Below are positions 9,307 to 17,786 of a stretch of 64,000 bases of DNA, piece by piece. The position numbers and the translations under genes are program-made. The stretch is from Chryseobacterium sp. SORGH_AS_0447 (lineage in GTDB: Bacteria > Bacteroidota > Bacteroidia > Flavobacteriales > Weeksellaceae), in assembly GCF_030818695.1 (NCBI RefSeq), contig NZ_JAUTAR010000001.1, positions 2,660,501 through 2,724,500 of the forward strand, given 5' to 3'. The notes below the pieces were generated by a model, which was not told the origin of the DNA, made no database searches, and saw nothing but the letters and a program-made list of their open reading frames with translations. Within the stretch, counting starts at the first letter, position 1, and each line of letters begins with the position of its first letter.

Positions 9307-10494
9307 TTACGGATTCAACTGCACTCTTCTGGCAAACAGCAAATGTGCGATCAATGCCAAAACTGCCATAGCTGCTCCGACTGTGCACACTCCGGTCCAC
9401 TGCGCATGTTGCCACGCGATTGAGGCCGTCCATGTTCCCAGAGAACCGCCGATAAAATAGGAAACCATATACACGGTGTTCAACCTGTTAACAGCATTGG
9501 ATTTTATCATGAAATAATTGGTCTGATTCATAATGTGGCTGGACTGCACGCCCAGGTCCACCAAAATAACTCCGACAATAAGTCCCCAATACGTTTCCCC
9601 CGCAAAATAAGTAAACAGCCAGCTTCCCAAAACTATCAGTAATGCATAGAAAATAATCCTGTTAAGACTAAAATACTGCTGAAGCTTCCCCACCTTTGCC
9701 GCAGCCAAGGCACCTACGGCTCCTGCCAGTCCAAAACTCCCGACCACCGATGAGCCGACATTGAACGGTGGATTTTCCATGTGAAAGACAAGCGTTGTAA
9801 ACAAGGCACACATCGACCCGAAAGCCATGGCACCACGGAAAGAAGCCAGCCGCAAAACCGGTTGTGTCCTGGCCAGATGAAAAACGGATTTCATGAGTTC
9901 TCCGTAGCTTCCTTTGAAATTGGGCTGCAGCTCGGGAAGCATTTTATAGACGGCAAACCATACGATAATCATCAGTGCCGCGGCAATTCCGAACATTGCC
10001 CGCCACCCCCAGAATTCACCGACGATTCCACCGATAAACCTCGACAGCAGAATCCCCAGCAGCAGGCCTGACATCACTGTTCCGATGTTGGATGACTTTT
10101 CTTTATCCGAAGATAATTCGGCCGCAATAGGAATAAACAGCTGCGGAATCACGGAAGTAATGCCAATTAGCAGACTGGCGACATACAGCATCCACAGTTC
10201 AGTACCGAAAGTCATCCAAAGCAATGCTGCGAACACCAGCAGAAGATCCGTTAAAATCAGTTTTTTACGGTAGAGCTTGTCTCCCAAAGGAACAATCAGC
10301 AATAGTCCCGCGGCATACCCGAGCTGGGTGAGCACGGAAATCTTACTTACCGCACTTTCAGGAACGTTCAGCTCTTCGGAAATAAGACCGAGCAAAGGCT
10401 GATTGTAGTAATTGTTTGCTACGACAAGCCCGGAAATAACGGACATCAACCAGATGACGGTACGTGAAATACCGCCTGTAGAATTCAACTGCAT
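9307..10494 (-). CDS. MFS transporter
   Basis: The 395-aa protein is strongly hydrophobic with about twelve membrane segments. After the first helices comes the intracellular motif GDKLYRKKLILT, the D-x2-R/K-RK loop-2/3 signature of the major facilitator superfamily. The opening VISGLVVANNYYNQPLLGLI resembles drug/proton antiporters of the YnfM/AraJ-like type. The second half repeats the fold. Substrate unknown; a general efflux role is a guess from family. Start is the ATG at 10494. A short 58-bp gap separates it from the DsbA-like gene, so co-transcription is possible. Confidence 0.88.
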   Translation of the reverse strand: MQLNSTGGISRTVIWLMSVISGLVVANNYYNQPLLGLISEELNVPESAVSKISVLTQLGYAAGLLLIVPLGDKLYRKKLILTDLLLVFAALLWMTFGTELWMLYVASLLIGITSVIPQLFIPIAAELSSDKEKSSNIGTVMSGLLLGILLSRFIGGIVGEFWGWRAMFGIAAALMIIVWFAVYKMLPELQPNFKGSYGELMKSVFHLARTQPVLRLASFRGAMAFGSMCALFTTLVFHMENPPFNVGSSVVGSFGLAGAVGALAAAKVGKLQQYFSLNRIIFYALLIVLGSWLFTYFAGETYWGLIVGVILVDLGVQSSHIMNQTNYFMIKSNAVNRLNTVYMVSYFIGGSLGTWTASIAWQHAQWTGVCTVGAAMAVLALIAHLLFARRVQLNP

Positions 10495-10640
10495 ACGTTT
10501 TATTTAAAGGATTATCTAAAAACCGTATTACAAAAATACTTATTTATGATGTAATTCAGGCCTGATTTTATCGGTTTTGCTGATGACAGGAATTGACGGA
10601 AAAATTTTTACAGTTTGTAAATAATAATGAACTTTGCACC

Positions 10641-11372
10641 ATGAAGATCATACCACTGAAAGAAGGAAATTTTTCTACCGATGCAGCCAAAGATTTTACG
10701 CTTTTAACAGAAGAAAACAAGGATGCGCTGAAAGGAATAAAAATGTCGGTTACTCCGTTTCTGATTGTTACTGAAAAGGATGTTATCCTGCTGGATGCCG
10801 GGATCGGCTGGAAAAATGAAAAAGGAAATACGGTGATCTCTGAAATTCTTGAAAAAGAAAACATGCATCGGGACCAGGTTACGAAAATACTGCTTTCCCA
10901 TCTTCATAAAGACCATATTGAAACCACCATTACCCGTACTGCAAATAGCTTCGAGCCAACTTTTCCGAATGCGAAAATCTACATCCAGAGAAGGGAACTG
11001 GCATTTGCCCTGGAAAATAAAGACAGTCATTCCTTTGATTTTGACACGCTGGAAAAACTGATACAGCTTGAAAATATTGTCTGGATGGATGAGGACAAAG
11101 GAAATATTTCAGAAGAAATTTCTTTTGAAGTCGTCGGCGGCCACACCCCTTTTATGCAGGTATTCTGGATCCGGGAAGGTAATGAAACGGTTTTCTACGG
11201 AGCGGATAATCTTCCGCAGGAATCTTATTTAAAGTACCATCTTGCCTATAAAAGCGATTTCGACGGCCGGAAAGCAATGGAATTAAGAATTGGCTGGGTA
11301 AAAGCCGCGGCAGAAAACAACTGGAAAATTTTGCTGTACCACGACCTCTATAAATCCATTATAGCCTATTAA
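10641..11372 (+). CDS. MBL fold metallo-hydrolase
   Basis: The 243-aa protein holds the metallo-beta-lactamase signature SHLHKDHIETT (H-x-H-x-D-H) near residue 92, VTPFLIVTEKDVILLDAGIGW before it, and a later GGHTPFMQVF with the third metal histidine plus YGADNLP with the bridging aspartate. It falls among small-molecule hydrolases and lactonase-like enzymes; the substrate is unknown. I choose the ATG at 10641, where the conserved MKIIPLKEGNFS begins; a TTG 48 bases upstream is also in frame. It is convergent with the small HTH gene. Confidence 0.87.
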   Translation: MKIIPLKEGNFSTDAAKDFTLLTEENKDALKGIKMSVTPFLIVTEKDVILLDAGIGWKNEKGNTVISEILEKENMHRDQVTKILLSHLHKDHIETTITRTANSFEPTFPNAKIYIQRRELAFALENKDSHSFDFDTLEKLIQLENIVWMDEDKGNISEEISFEVVGGHTPFMQVFWIREGNETVFYGADNLPQESYLKYHLAYKSDFDGRKAMELRIGWVKAAAENNWKILLYHDLYKSIIAY

Positions 11373-11378
11373 ATAAAA

Positions 11379-11406
11379 AAATGGTTTAAAGTTCATTAAA
11401 CCATTT
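11379..11406 (-). terminator. hairpin at the end of the HTH gene
   Basis: AAATGGTTTAA pairs perfectly with TTAAACCATTT (11 bp, 6-base loop). On the minus strand it is followed by TTTTTTTATTT, a good U-tract. It overlaps the last codons of the minus-strand HTH gene and may also slow transcription of the convergent MBL gene. Confidence 0.65.
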
Positions 11407-11739
11407 ATAAATATCTAAATCTGAAGCAATACTCAGCTTTTTTCGGAGCCGGTTCTTCCGGTTCTGGATTGCCTTCGGGGTCACGAACGTATACGTCGCA
11501 ATCTCTTTGGTAGTTAAATTAAGCTTAAGGTAAATACAGAATATCAATTCAGAATTCTTAAGGTTAGGCTGAATAGCTGATAATTTATTAAAAAAATCCG
11601 GATCTACCAGTCTGAATTTATTCAGCAGACGTGGTGAGTTCTCTTTTGCTAGTGTTAAAATTTCTTCCTGCACAAAAATCTTTTGGTTAATATCTTCTAA
11701 ATTAAATTCAGTCTTTTCGTTTTTCATATTTTTTCTCAT
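11386..11739 (-). CDS. small helix-turn-helix protein (LuxR-type HTH, stand-alone)
   Basis: The 117-aa protein has an N-terminal helical part and a C-terminal LuxR/GerE-like HTH: NSELIFCIYLKLNLTTKEIA followed by TYTFVTPKAIQNRKNRLRKK, close to the DNA-binding ends of Bacteroidota TPR-HTH regulators. Here no TPR or sensor domain is attached, and the 588 bp upstream contain no gene for one. It may be a real short regulator, of which flavobacteria have several, or the remnant of a longer one. ATG at 11739 and ATG at 11727 are both possible starts. Its stop lies inside a terminator hairpin. Confidence 0.75.
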   Translation of the reverse strand: MRKNMKNEKTEFNLEDINQKIFVQEEILTLAKENSPRLLNKFRLVDPDFFNKLSAIQPNLKNSELIFCIYLKLNLTTKEIATYTFVTPKAIQNRKNRLRKKLSIASDLDIYKWFNEL

Positions 11740-12327
11740 CTCTTCTATTGCTGCTGCTCACTTTTTATCATAAGCCTCAGTATTAATCGCTCTCGTTCCT
11801 CTCTTTCCCGGTTACCGGTACGGAGTTTTATTTTAGGTCTAGTATTTTATTATCTTAAAGTATACAGATTGGTATTTTTTTACTTGTTTTTTTTATTCAA
11901 GATTAAAAATATTCTTACAAAATCTGTAATTTAACTTTTAGGCAAAGACAAAGAAAGAAAAAATGATTAAAAGTAGATGCAATTGAAATACCACATACAT
12001 ACCACGCTTCCTTTTTTAATCTTCTATTCTTCTTTAATATCAGGCCTTTTACTTATTTACAAATCTAGAAGATTTAACCGTGTTTTTTTTATGATTATAA
12101 TCAATCATAATCAAAAAATATTAACAATTCGTAATATACTATTCAGAATCATTTATCTATAGGATATTTCAATACGAATTCATGGTATTAAAATGGTATT
12201 AGTGCTTATCTTTTTTCTTTTAGTAAAAGTCTCGATTCAGGATTTACCGTTGCTAAAGAAAGGATATATTAGAACTGTGCTGTATTTAGAAATAAATTTA
12301 CGATCGGTTCATACCCATTAATAAGCA
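11740..12327. other. 588-bp AT-rich gap without a supported gene
   Basis: The gap lies between the HTH gene and the CatA-like gene, both on the minus strand. It is very AT-rich; the only forward frame of any length is a 61-codon hydrophobic run with no recognisable features. ATGATTATAATCAA at 12091 is one base off the palindrome described in the stress block but has no TAnnTTTG box at the matching distance. Confidence 0.5.
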
Positions 12328-12954
12328 TCAGAAATTGAGGTGGCGCTGGAATTCTTCAATATATTTTGCCAGATGGAGGCCGTCTGCCAGACCATGGTGG
12401 GCTTCTACAGAAACCGGCAAAAACTTTCTTCCGTCCTTGATGCTGAATTTCCCGAAGGTAATTTTGGGAATGGATTCTTTCGGATCGAAATTGGTTGGAT
12501 GCAGCAACGCACTGAAAGAATTCCACGGAATTGTAGTGTGCCTGATGTGATTTACAGGCAAGACTTCATTCCGGATGCCCAAGCCAGTAGAATGATGAAC
12601 CGTTCTGATCTGATCCTGTAATCTTTCGTTAAAAATTTCAAAATTCTTTGAATAATGGAAAAATGAGAATCCGAAAGTTCCGTCCTGTCTTCCGATTGTA
12701 CTTCCCACGTGCACTTCATCATATAATATAACCTGGCCGTCAACAATTCTCAGCTTGAGTTCATCTACCGTTTGAATGGCCATCATGGATTTGTGAAGGT
12801 AAACTGCAAAAAAAGAACGTCCTAGTTCTTTAGCCTCATCATATGCTTTGGTACAGTCTACTTCGGTAGTAAACCCAAAATACGGGCTTGCCATGTTAGA
12901 GAAAAACTCAAAATGTTCTTTTCTGTTCCAGCTCTCAATATCAATTACCTTCAT
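12328..12954 (-). CDS. CatA-like acetyltransferase (chloramphenicol acetyltransferase family)
   Basis: The 208-aa protein aligns along its length with type A chloramphenicol acetyltransferases: opening IESWNRKEHFEFFSNM, the FFAVYLHKSMMAIQ segment, DEVHVGSTIG, NSFSALLHPTNFD, and the catalytic HHGLADGLH at residues 186-194 (HHxxxDG). In this family the histidine activates the acceptor hydroxyl and the acetyl-CoA is used by a trimer. Many Chryseobacterium-like genomes carry such chromosomal genes; whether this one confers resistance cannot be told from sequence. It is divergent from the aldo/keto reductase with no sign of a mobile element nearby. Confidence 0.85.
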   Translation of the reverse strand: MKVIDIESWNRKEHFEFFSNMASPYFGFTTEVDCTKAYDEAKELGRSFFAVYLHKSMMAIQTVDELKLRIVDGQVILYDEVHVGSTIGRQDGTFGFSFFHYSKNFEIFNERLQDQIRTVHHSTGLGIRNEVLPVNHIRHTTIPWNSFSALLHPTNFDPKESIPKITFGKFSIKDGRKFLPVSVEAHHGLADGLHLAKYIEEFQRHLNF

Positions 12955-13180
12955 TGTTTTGCTTTATGCAAATTTCAGAAAGTTTTGCGGTTAAAAAAAA
13001 TTACAGCGGATGAAATTTGGAAGATCTTATAATTGAATTGCTTTATTCAGGAAAATTTTAATTCATAAAATGCAATTTGGTGGCTTTTTTGATGTGAAAA
13101 GAGTGGTTTTTATCTAACAGAAAGTTTGTAATAAGCCATTTAAAATATCCGATATAACCTATTATTAAAATCAGAAAATT

Positions 13181-14164
13181 ATGCTATACAGAAAATTAGG
13201 AAACAGCGAGCTTGAGGTTTCAGCGATTACCTTCGGCGCGTGGGCTGCCGGAGGATGGATGTGGGGAAGCACCGACAGGAATGAGGCTATTGAAGCCATC
13301 AAGGCGTCTTATGATGTGGGCGTAACCTCTATAGATACCGCTCCGATCTATGGGCAGGGAACCAGTGAAGAAATCGTAGGAGAAGCCATTAAAGGAATTT
13401 CTCGTGATAAAGTTCAGATCCTTACCAAATTCGGGATGCGCTGGGATCTTGCAAAAGGAGATTTTGCGATGCACAGCAAAAACAATGACGGAAAAGACAT
13501 CGATGTTTACAAATTTGCAGGCAGAGACAGTATTATTTATGAATGTGAACAAAGTCTTCAAAGACTGGGTACGGATTATATCGATCTGTACCAAATTCAC
13601 TGGCCGGATTCCACTACGCCGATTGAAGAGACTTTTGAAGCGGTGTCAAGACTTGTGGAACAGGGAAAAGTCCGTTTTGCGGGTGTATGCAATTACAATG
13701 CACAGCAGATGGCGGAAGCGGAAAAAACGCTGGAATTGGTTTCGAACCAGATTCCATTCAGTATGGTAAACCGCGGCATCGAAGAGGAAACCGTTCCTTA
13801 CTGCATCGAGAACAACAAATCGATCTTAGCATACAGTCCGCTTGAAAGAGGTTTATTAACAGGAAAAATTAAGCCGGGATATAAGTTCCAGGAAGGTGAC
13901 CACCGAGCAAGCCACAAGCATTTCCAACCGGACTTCATCGAGAAAACCAATGCACTGTTGGATAAAATAAAACCTATTGCAGATCAGCACAATGTAAGTT
14001 TAGGACAGCTTGTTCTCCGATGGACGATCGAAAGACCGGGAATTACCGTTGCACTGGCGGGAGCGAGAAATGCAGAACAAGCGGTTCAGAATGCTAAATC
14101 AGCCGACATCAATCTAAGTGCTGAGGAAATAAATACCATTAATGATCTGGTAAATCAATTTTAG
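13181..14164 (+). CDS. aldo/keto reductase
   Basis: The 327-aa protein has the complete AKR catalytic tetrad: Asp52 and Tyr57 in DTAPIYG, Lys83 in ILTKFGM and His140 in LYQIHWPD. The C-terminal nucleotide-binding loop is seen as VALAGARNAEQAVQNAKS. Family members reduce aldehydes or ketones with NADPH in the cytoplasm; the substrate is unknown. The start at ATG 13181 gives the standard MLYRKLGNSELEVSAITFGAW opening. It is followed by a likely terminator and then a DUF3861 gene. Confidence 0.93.
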   Translation: MLYRKLGNSELEVSAITFGAWAAGGWMWGSTDRNEAIEAIKASYDVGVTSIDTAPIYGQGTSEEIVGEAIKGISRDKVQILTKFGMRWDLAKGDFAMHSKNNDGKDIDVYKFAGRDSIIYECEQSLQRLGTDYIDLYQIHWPDSTTPIEETFEAVSRLVEQGKVRFAGVCNYNAQQMAEAEKTLELVSNQIPFSMVNRGIEEETVPYCIENNKSILAYSPLERGLLTGKIKPGYKFQEGDHRASHKHFQPDFIEKTNALLDKIKPIADQHNVSLGQLVLRWTIERPGITVALAGARNAEQAVQNAKSADINLSAEEINTINDLVNQF

Positions 14165-14175
14165 AAGCAATATCT

Positions 14176-14236
14176 AATGGTAAACGGTTGGTGGTTATCA
14201 TTAATTTGAGCTAATCACTGTTTACCATTTATTTTT
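14176..14236 (+). terminator. probable terminator after the aldo/keto reductase
   Basis: AATGGTAAAC pairs with GTTTACCATT across a 34-base loop that can extend the stem, followed by TATTTTTATG. The long loop makes it less certain. Confidence 0.45.
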
Positions 14237-14257
14237 ATGTAAATAATATCATTAATC

Positions 14258-14548
14258 ATGGAAAAGAAAAGCAATAAATACAACCTGGAGCTCAAAGAAG
14301 TTTCATTAAAAGACGGTTCAAAAGGAACAAAAACACTGTCTTTTGATTTTGAAAACCATGATGATCTCTTTCAGATTTTCGAGGCGGTGCGCTCCAAAAA
14401 GATTTTCAGTGACGAAGAAACAGCAAATGAGTTTGCATTAGGCTTAAAGCTTTTTACGGAAGTGATGCTTAAAAATAAACAACATGCTCTTTTTGAAGAA
14501 CTCAGACCGGCCATCGGTGAATTCATGAAGAAACTGAAAAGTCTGTAA
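14258..14548 (+). CDS. DUF3861 domain-containing protein
   Basis: A 96-aa protein whose second half (FENHDDLFQIFEAVRSKKIF, then EFALGLKLFTEVMLKNK and a C-terminal LRPAIGEFMKKLKSL) is the conserved DUF3861 pattern. The family is small, cytoplasmic and of unknown function. It sits 33 bp ahead of the beta-hydroxyacid dehydrogenase gene, so the two are probably co-transcribed. ATG at 14258 is the only sensible start. Confidence 0.85.
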   Translation: MEKKSNKYNLELKEVSLKDGSKGTKTLSFDFENHDDLFQIFEAVRSKKIFSDEETANEFALGLKLFTEVMLKNKQHALFEELRPAIGEFMKKLKSL

Positions 14549-14581
14549 TATAATCTATAACACATTAAAACTGAGAAAAAA

Positions 14582-15439
14582 ATGAATAAGGAAAGATTGG
14601 GCTTCATCGGCCTTGGAAATATGGGACATCCAATGGCAAAAAATCTGGAAAAAGCAGGATTCCAGCTTTCGGTGTATAACCGGACACCGGAGAAAGCGGA
14701 AGATTTCCGGGAAAATTCCATTGTCTGCACTTCCGTATCGGATGTGATAACGAACAGCGATGTGATCTTTACCATGCTTACCAACGATGAAGCCTTACGG
14801 GAAGTTTTTGAAGAAATTCTGAGCCGTGATATTTCAGGAAAACTGTTTGTCGATATGAGCACGGTTTCCCCGGAAGCCAGCAGTGAAATTTCGGGTGCCG
14901 TCATTATAAAAGAAGCATCCTTTATCGATGCGCCGGTCGCCGGCAGCACGAAACCTGCAGCAGAAGGAACCCTGATCATTATGGCCGGCGGTAAAGACAG
15001 CGATCTTCACCGGGCACTTCCCTATCTTGAAAAATTAGGAAAAGAAATCCGGCATCTCGGCGGCAACGGAAAAGGTATTGCCGCAAAACTTTCGGTGAAC
15101 TATTTTATTTCCTGCCTTTACCAGGGACTGGCAGAAACCATTCTCTTCTCGGATAAGCTGGGCATCGACCGTAAAGAGATGCTGGACATCATCAATGAAA
15201 GCGCAAGCGGAAGCGGCGCTACCAAGGTGAAAACCCCTCTTCTGATCAATGAAAATTACGATCCTGCTTTTGCGCTGGACCTGATGCTGAAAGATATTCT
15301 GCTTGCTAAAAATGCAGGAGCCGAATTTCCTTTATCGGAAACATTGATCCGGACCTATCAGGGAGCTCAGGATGCGGGATACGGTAAGGATGATGTGATC
15401 GGAATTATTCAGTACCTGAAAGAGCCAGGGAAAAAGTAA
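14582..15439 (+). CDS. NAD(P)-dependent beta-hydroxyacid dehydrogenase family oxidoreductase
   Basis: The 285-aa protein starts with the Rossmann motif GFIGLGNMGHPMAKNL, has DMSTVSPE and DAPVAGSTKPAAEGTL substrate-loop segments, and the catalytic lysine in GKGIAAKLSVNY near residue 170. These are the marks of the 3-hydroxyisobutyrate/tartronate-semialdehyde/glyoxylate reductase family. The exact substrate is open; a GHB/glyoxylate-type reductase is as likely as 3-hydroxyisobutyrate dehydrogenase. Start is the ATG at 14582. Two inverted copies of repeat family 1 follow it. Confidence 0.9.
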   Translation: MNKERLGFIGLGNMGHPMAKNLEKAGFQLSVYNRTPEKAEDFRENSIVCTSVSDVITNSDVIFTMLTNDEALREVFEEILSRDISGKLFVDMSTVSPEASSEISGAVIIKEASFIDAPVAGSTKPAAEGTLIIMAGGKDSDLHRALPYLEKLGKEIRHLGGNGKGIAAKLSVNYFISCLYQGLAETILFSDKLGIDRKEMLDIINESASGSGATKVKTPLLINENYDPAFALDLMLKDILLAKNAGAEFPLSETLIRTYQGAQDAGYGKDDVIGIIQYLKEPGKK

Positions 15440-15459
15440 AAAGAATCAAGTTGATACAC

Positions 15460-15592
15460 TTTTAACCATTAAGACTTTATTAAGAAGTTAAGGTTTGATT
15501 AAGATTAAATCAAAGATTTTTGAGCGATATGCTTAAAGCAAAGCTCAACTTAATTTTTCTAAACTCCTTACTACAGTCTTAATGTTTTAGTT
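15460..15592 (-). repeat. intergenic repeat family 1, inverted tandem copy D
   Basis: Reverse orientation of the 8.1-8.5 kb units: TTTTAACCATTAAG at the left, AGCGATATGCTTAAAGC in the middle and AACTCCTTACTACAGTCTTAA at the right. A spacer TAGTTTTATAATAAAG, matching the spacer of the other array, leads to the next copy. Confidence 0.82.
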
Positions 15593-15607
15593 TTATAATA
15601 AAGAAAA

Positions 15608-15741
15608 ATTTTAACTATTAAGGATGATTAAGAAGTTAAGATTTGATTAAGGTTAAAATCAAAGATTTATTGAGCAATGTGCTTAAAGCGAAGCTCAATT
15701 TAACTTTTCTAAACTCCTTAATAATCTCTTACTAGTTTTAA
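15608..15741 (-). repeat. intergenic repeat family 1, inverted tandem copy E
   Basis: Second inverted unit, again starting about 149 bp from its neighbour. It runs almost up to the start of the DoxX-like gene. Together with copy D it fills the gap 15440-15759. Confidence 0.82.
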
Positions 15742-15759
15742 TAAAAAATAATTAAAAAG

Positions 15760-16170
15760 ATGAACATGAAAGATTTCAAAACGGCTTTCTTTTTTCTTAG
15801 GCTTCCGATTGCGGTTTCTCTAATGGGACACGGCCTGGTACGCCTGCCGAAGCTGCCTGCATTCAGCGACTGGATGGTGAAGACGATGGAAAAGTCGGCC
15901 ATCCCGGAGGCGTTGATTGTTCCGTTCAGCTATTTTCTGCCTGTTGCGGAAGCGGTCATCGGTCTTTTTCTGCTGATTAATTTCAAAACCAGATATACCT
16001 TGTATTCAGCACTGGGTTTAATGAGTATTCTGATTGCCGGAAGCTGTTCCATCGAAAACTGGACGGCGATTGAAGCGCAGCTGCTGCATTGCGTTTATCT
16101 TTTCGGGCTATTCTGGTTTTATGAGAAATTCAGCAGTAAGATCAACGGAGATCCTGCAAATGACAAATAG
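15760..16170 (+). CDS. DoxX family membrane protein
   Basis: A 136-aa protein with four hydrophobic segments (about residues 8-24, 48-68, 76-94 and 106-124) and the early RLPIAVSLMGHGLVRL signature of DoxX-like proteins. Members are small inner-membrane proteins, in some species linked to redox or thiosulfate metabolism, but usually of unknown role. The start could be ATG 15760 or the ATG two codons later. The gene stands alone behind two repeat copies. Confidence 0.8.
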   Translation: MNMKDFKTAFFFLRLPIAVSLMGHGLVRLPKLPAFSDWMVKTMEKSAIPEALIVPFSYFLPVAEAVIGLFLLINFKTRYTLYSALGLMSILIAGSCSIENWTAIEAQLLHCVYLFGLFWFYEKFSSKINGDPANDK

Positions 16171-16398
16171 TGAATCCGTTATACCCATTGTTTTCATCTG
16201 GGAATAATTAAAAATATTTTTGACTGAATTTTGTGTCTGATTAAGATGCAAACGAATTGATCTCAGGTCTGCTACTAACCCGTGCAATATAATTGATCAT
16301 TCACGCTATATTATTAAACTTTTCAGCTGTATTATTTCAATTGTGGTCGGATTTTTGAATAGTAACTGTAATTAAATTTAGGTTTAATTAAAACCAAT

Positions 16399-16410
16399 CA
16401 CTTAAAATAT
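16399..16410 (+). promoter_or_regulatory. CACTTAAAATAT leader element upstream of the PPOX stress gene
   Basis: The 12-mer lies 7 nt before the ATG at 16418. The identical 12-mer lies 7 nt before the CinA-like gene and 6 nt before the small lipoprotein gene at 28662; close variants precede the alcohol dehydrogenase and catalase genes. It contains the TAAAA core used as ribosome-binding region in Bacteroidota. Confidence 0.5.
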
Positions 16411-16417
16411 ATTTATC

Positions 16418-16927
16418 ATGTCAACAGAAAATCTTACGAACACAGAAGCGATTAAAAAAATTAAAGAACTTTCGGAAAGTGCAAAAATCTGTATGTTCTG
16501 TACAGAATTGGAAACCCTTCCTATCAATTCCCGTCCGATGACTTTACAGGAAACGGATGATGAAGGAAATTTATGGTTCATCAGCGGAGATACAAGCAAT
16601 AAAAACTTTGAAATAAAAGACGATAAGAGAGTGCAGTTGTTCTTCATGAACAATGGCGATTACCAATATCTTTCTGTTTTTGGTGATGCTACCATCTACA
16701 AAGACAAATCTACAATCGAAGACAAATGGTCGCCAATGGCCAAAGCATGGTTCGAAGATGGAAAAGACGATCCGAATGTATCGATTATCCGTGTAGAGCC
16801 GAAAGATTCTTACTACTGGGATACCAAAGCAGGGAAATTGGTAAGCATCCTTAACTTTGTAGCCGCAGCAGTTACCGGAAAAACAACGGATAATTCCGAT
16901 GGGGTTGAAGGAAATGCTAAAATTTAG
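16418..16927 (+). CDS. pyridoxamine 5'-phosphate oxidase-like general stress protein
   Basis: The 169-aa protein belongs to the flavin-binding split-barrel group close to Bacillus GSP26: SAKICMFCTELETLPINSRP at residues 22-41, a central NLWFISGDTSNKNFEIK and VQLFFMNNGDYQYLSVFGDA, and a C-terminal SYYWDTKAGKLVS. Family members bind FMN or F420-like flavins and are induced by stress, but reactions are mostly unknown. It shares a 12-nt leader with stress genes on the other strand further on, which supports a stress role. A strong terminator follows at 16971. Confidence 0.88.
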   Translation: MSTENLTNTEAIKKIKELSESAKICMFCTELETLPINSRPMTLQETDDEGNLWFISGDTSNKNFEIKDDKRVQLFFMNNGDYQYLSVFGDATIYKDKSTIEDKWSPMAKAWFEDGKDDPNVSIIRVEPKDSYYWDTKAGKLVSILNFVAAAVTGKTTDNSDGVEGNAKI

Positions 16928-16970
16928 AAATCAGTCACTACCAAGCAAATACATTAACTATTAAATAGTG

Positions 16971-17003
16971 TAAGGCCGCGAAATTTTTTGCGGCCTTATT
17001 TTT
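16971..17003 (+). terminator. rho-independent terminator after the PPOX gene
   Basis: TAAGGCCGC pairs with GCGGCCTTA (9 bp, GC-rich) around a GAAATTTTTT loop, followed by TTTTTATTT. Confidence 0.85.
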
Positions 17004-17062
17004 ATTTAATTAAGTTGAATTTTAAATGGCTGCTTTTTTTTTCAAGCTTTTATAAAACAAAG

Positions 17063-17091
17063 AAACCATACAAGCTGTATGGTTTTTTTCT
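17063..17091. terminator. bidirectional terminator before the stress block
   Basis: AAACCATACA-AGC-TGTATGGTTT, a perfect 10-bp stem with a TTTTC tract on the plus strand and a shorter T-rich run on the minus strand. It closes the minus-strand DUF6766 transcript. Confidence 0.75.
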
Positions 17092-17113
17092 TAGTGTTTT
17101 TATAACGAGGGAA

Positions 17114-17770
17114 CTAAGGTGTTTCACTGTGCGGCATATCTACGGGTTTGGATTCCGGGGAGCCTTTTTCACGTAGCCATATCGAAAGGATAACCAACGA
17201 TGCGACGGCAAGAAATTCACTTTGCCAGTTCTGAAAGGATTCAAACCAGAATCTGGATTCCGTAATATATTCCGAAGCGGTTGTCACCGGCTGTTTTTTG
17301 GAAATCTGTTCTTCATTATAATCTTTCAGGCTTCCATAAAAATGCAGCGAAAAACTTATGGCAAATAAGATACCAAACATTAAAGAAAGAGAATGTTTGT
17401 AAAGTTTTAGCCAAATTCCACCTTTCCTTACGGCCCACGGTGCATCCGGATGCGGTTCGGGTTCTTTATCTACATCCTCTTTTTCATCCAGCGATTTGGA
17501 TTCGCTGGAACCTTTTTGCCTCAGGGAAACCGTCAGAACTACATAAATCATCATCTGAAGGAATTCGCTTTCCCAATTTTCAAAAGTAGCTTGGATAAAG
17601 TGTCCGCTGTGGATATACTGTTCAAGGCTAAGCATGGCACTGCCGTTTTCCGCCAGTTCTTTATTTTCGGTTTTCCATCCTGTAAAAAACTGACCCACAA
17701 GAAATATGAGCATCAATATAATTAAAACGATGCTCAGGCTGTTTCGGTACAAAAAGCTATGTTTAGTCAT
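17114..17770 (-). CDS. DUF6766-like membrane protein with internal duplication
   Basis: The 218-aa protein has four hydrophobic segments, roughly residues 11-27, 71-84, 128-146 and 184-197. The sequence repeats itself: FENWESEFLQMMIY...LRQKGSSESKSLD in the first half and FQNWQSEFLAVASL...LREKGSPESKPVD in the second. The two halves are joined by an acidic, proline-rich linker (about residues 95-110). The match to DUF6766 is from memory of the pattern and is moderately sure. No catalytic motif is visible. It begins 16 bp after the stop of the FAD/Rieske gene, so it is probably the last gene of that transcript. Confidence 0.75.
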   Translation of the reverse strand: MTKHSFLYRNSLSIVLIILMLIFLVGQFFTGWKTENKELAENGSAMLSLEQYIHSGHFIQATFENWESEFLQMMIYVVLTVSLRQKGSSESKSLDEKEDVDKEPEPHPDAPWAVRKGGIWLKLYKHSLSLMFGILFAISFSLHFYGSLKDYNEEQISKKQPVTTASEYITESRFWFESFQNWQSEFLAVASLVILSIWLREKGSPESKPVDMPHSETP

Positions 17771-17786
17771 TTATAGAATAACATTT

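Noticed and set aside
12091..12104. ATGATTATAATCAA as a third Crp-type site
   Set aside because: One arm base differs and no TAnnTTTG box occurs at the matching distance on either strand.
11977..12162. 61-codon hydrophobic frame in the AT-rich gap
   Set aside because: AT-rich chance frame; no ribosome-binding region, no recognised motif.
12328..12954. CatA-like gene as part of a mobile resistance element
   Set aside because: No transposase, integrase, repeats or att-like ends are seen around it; it looks like a resident chromosomal gene.
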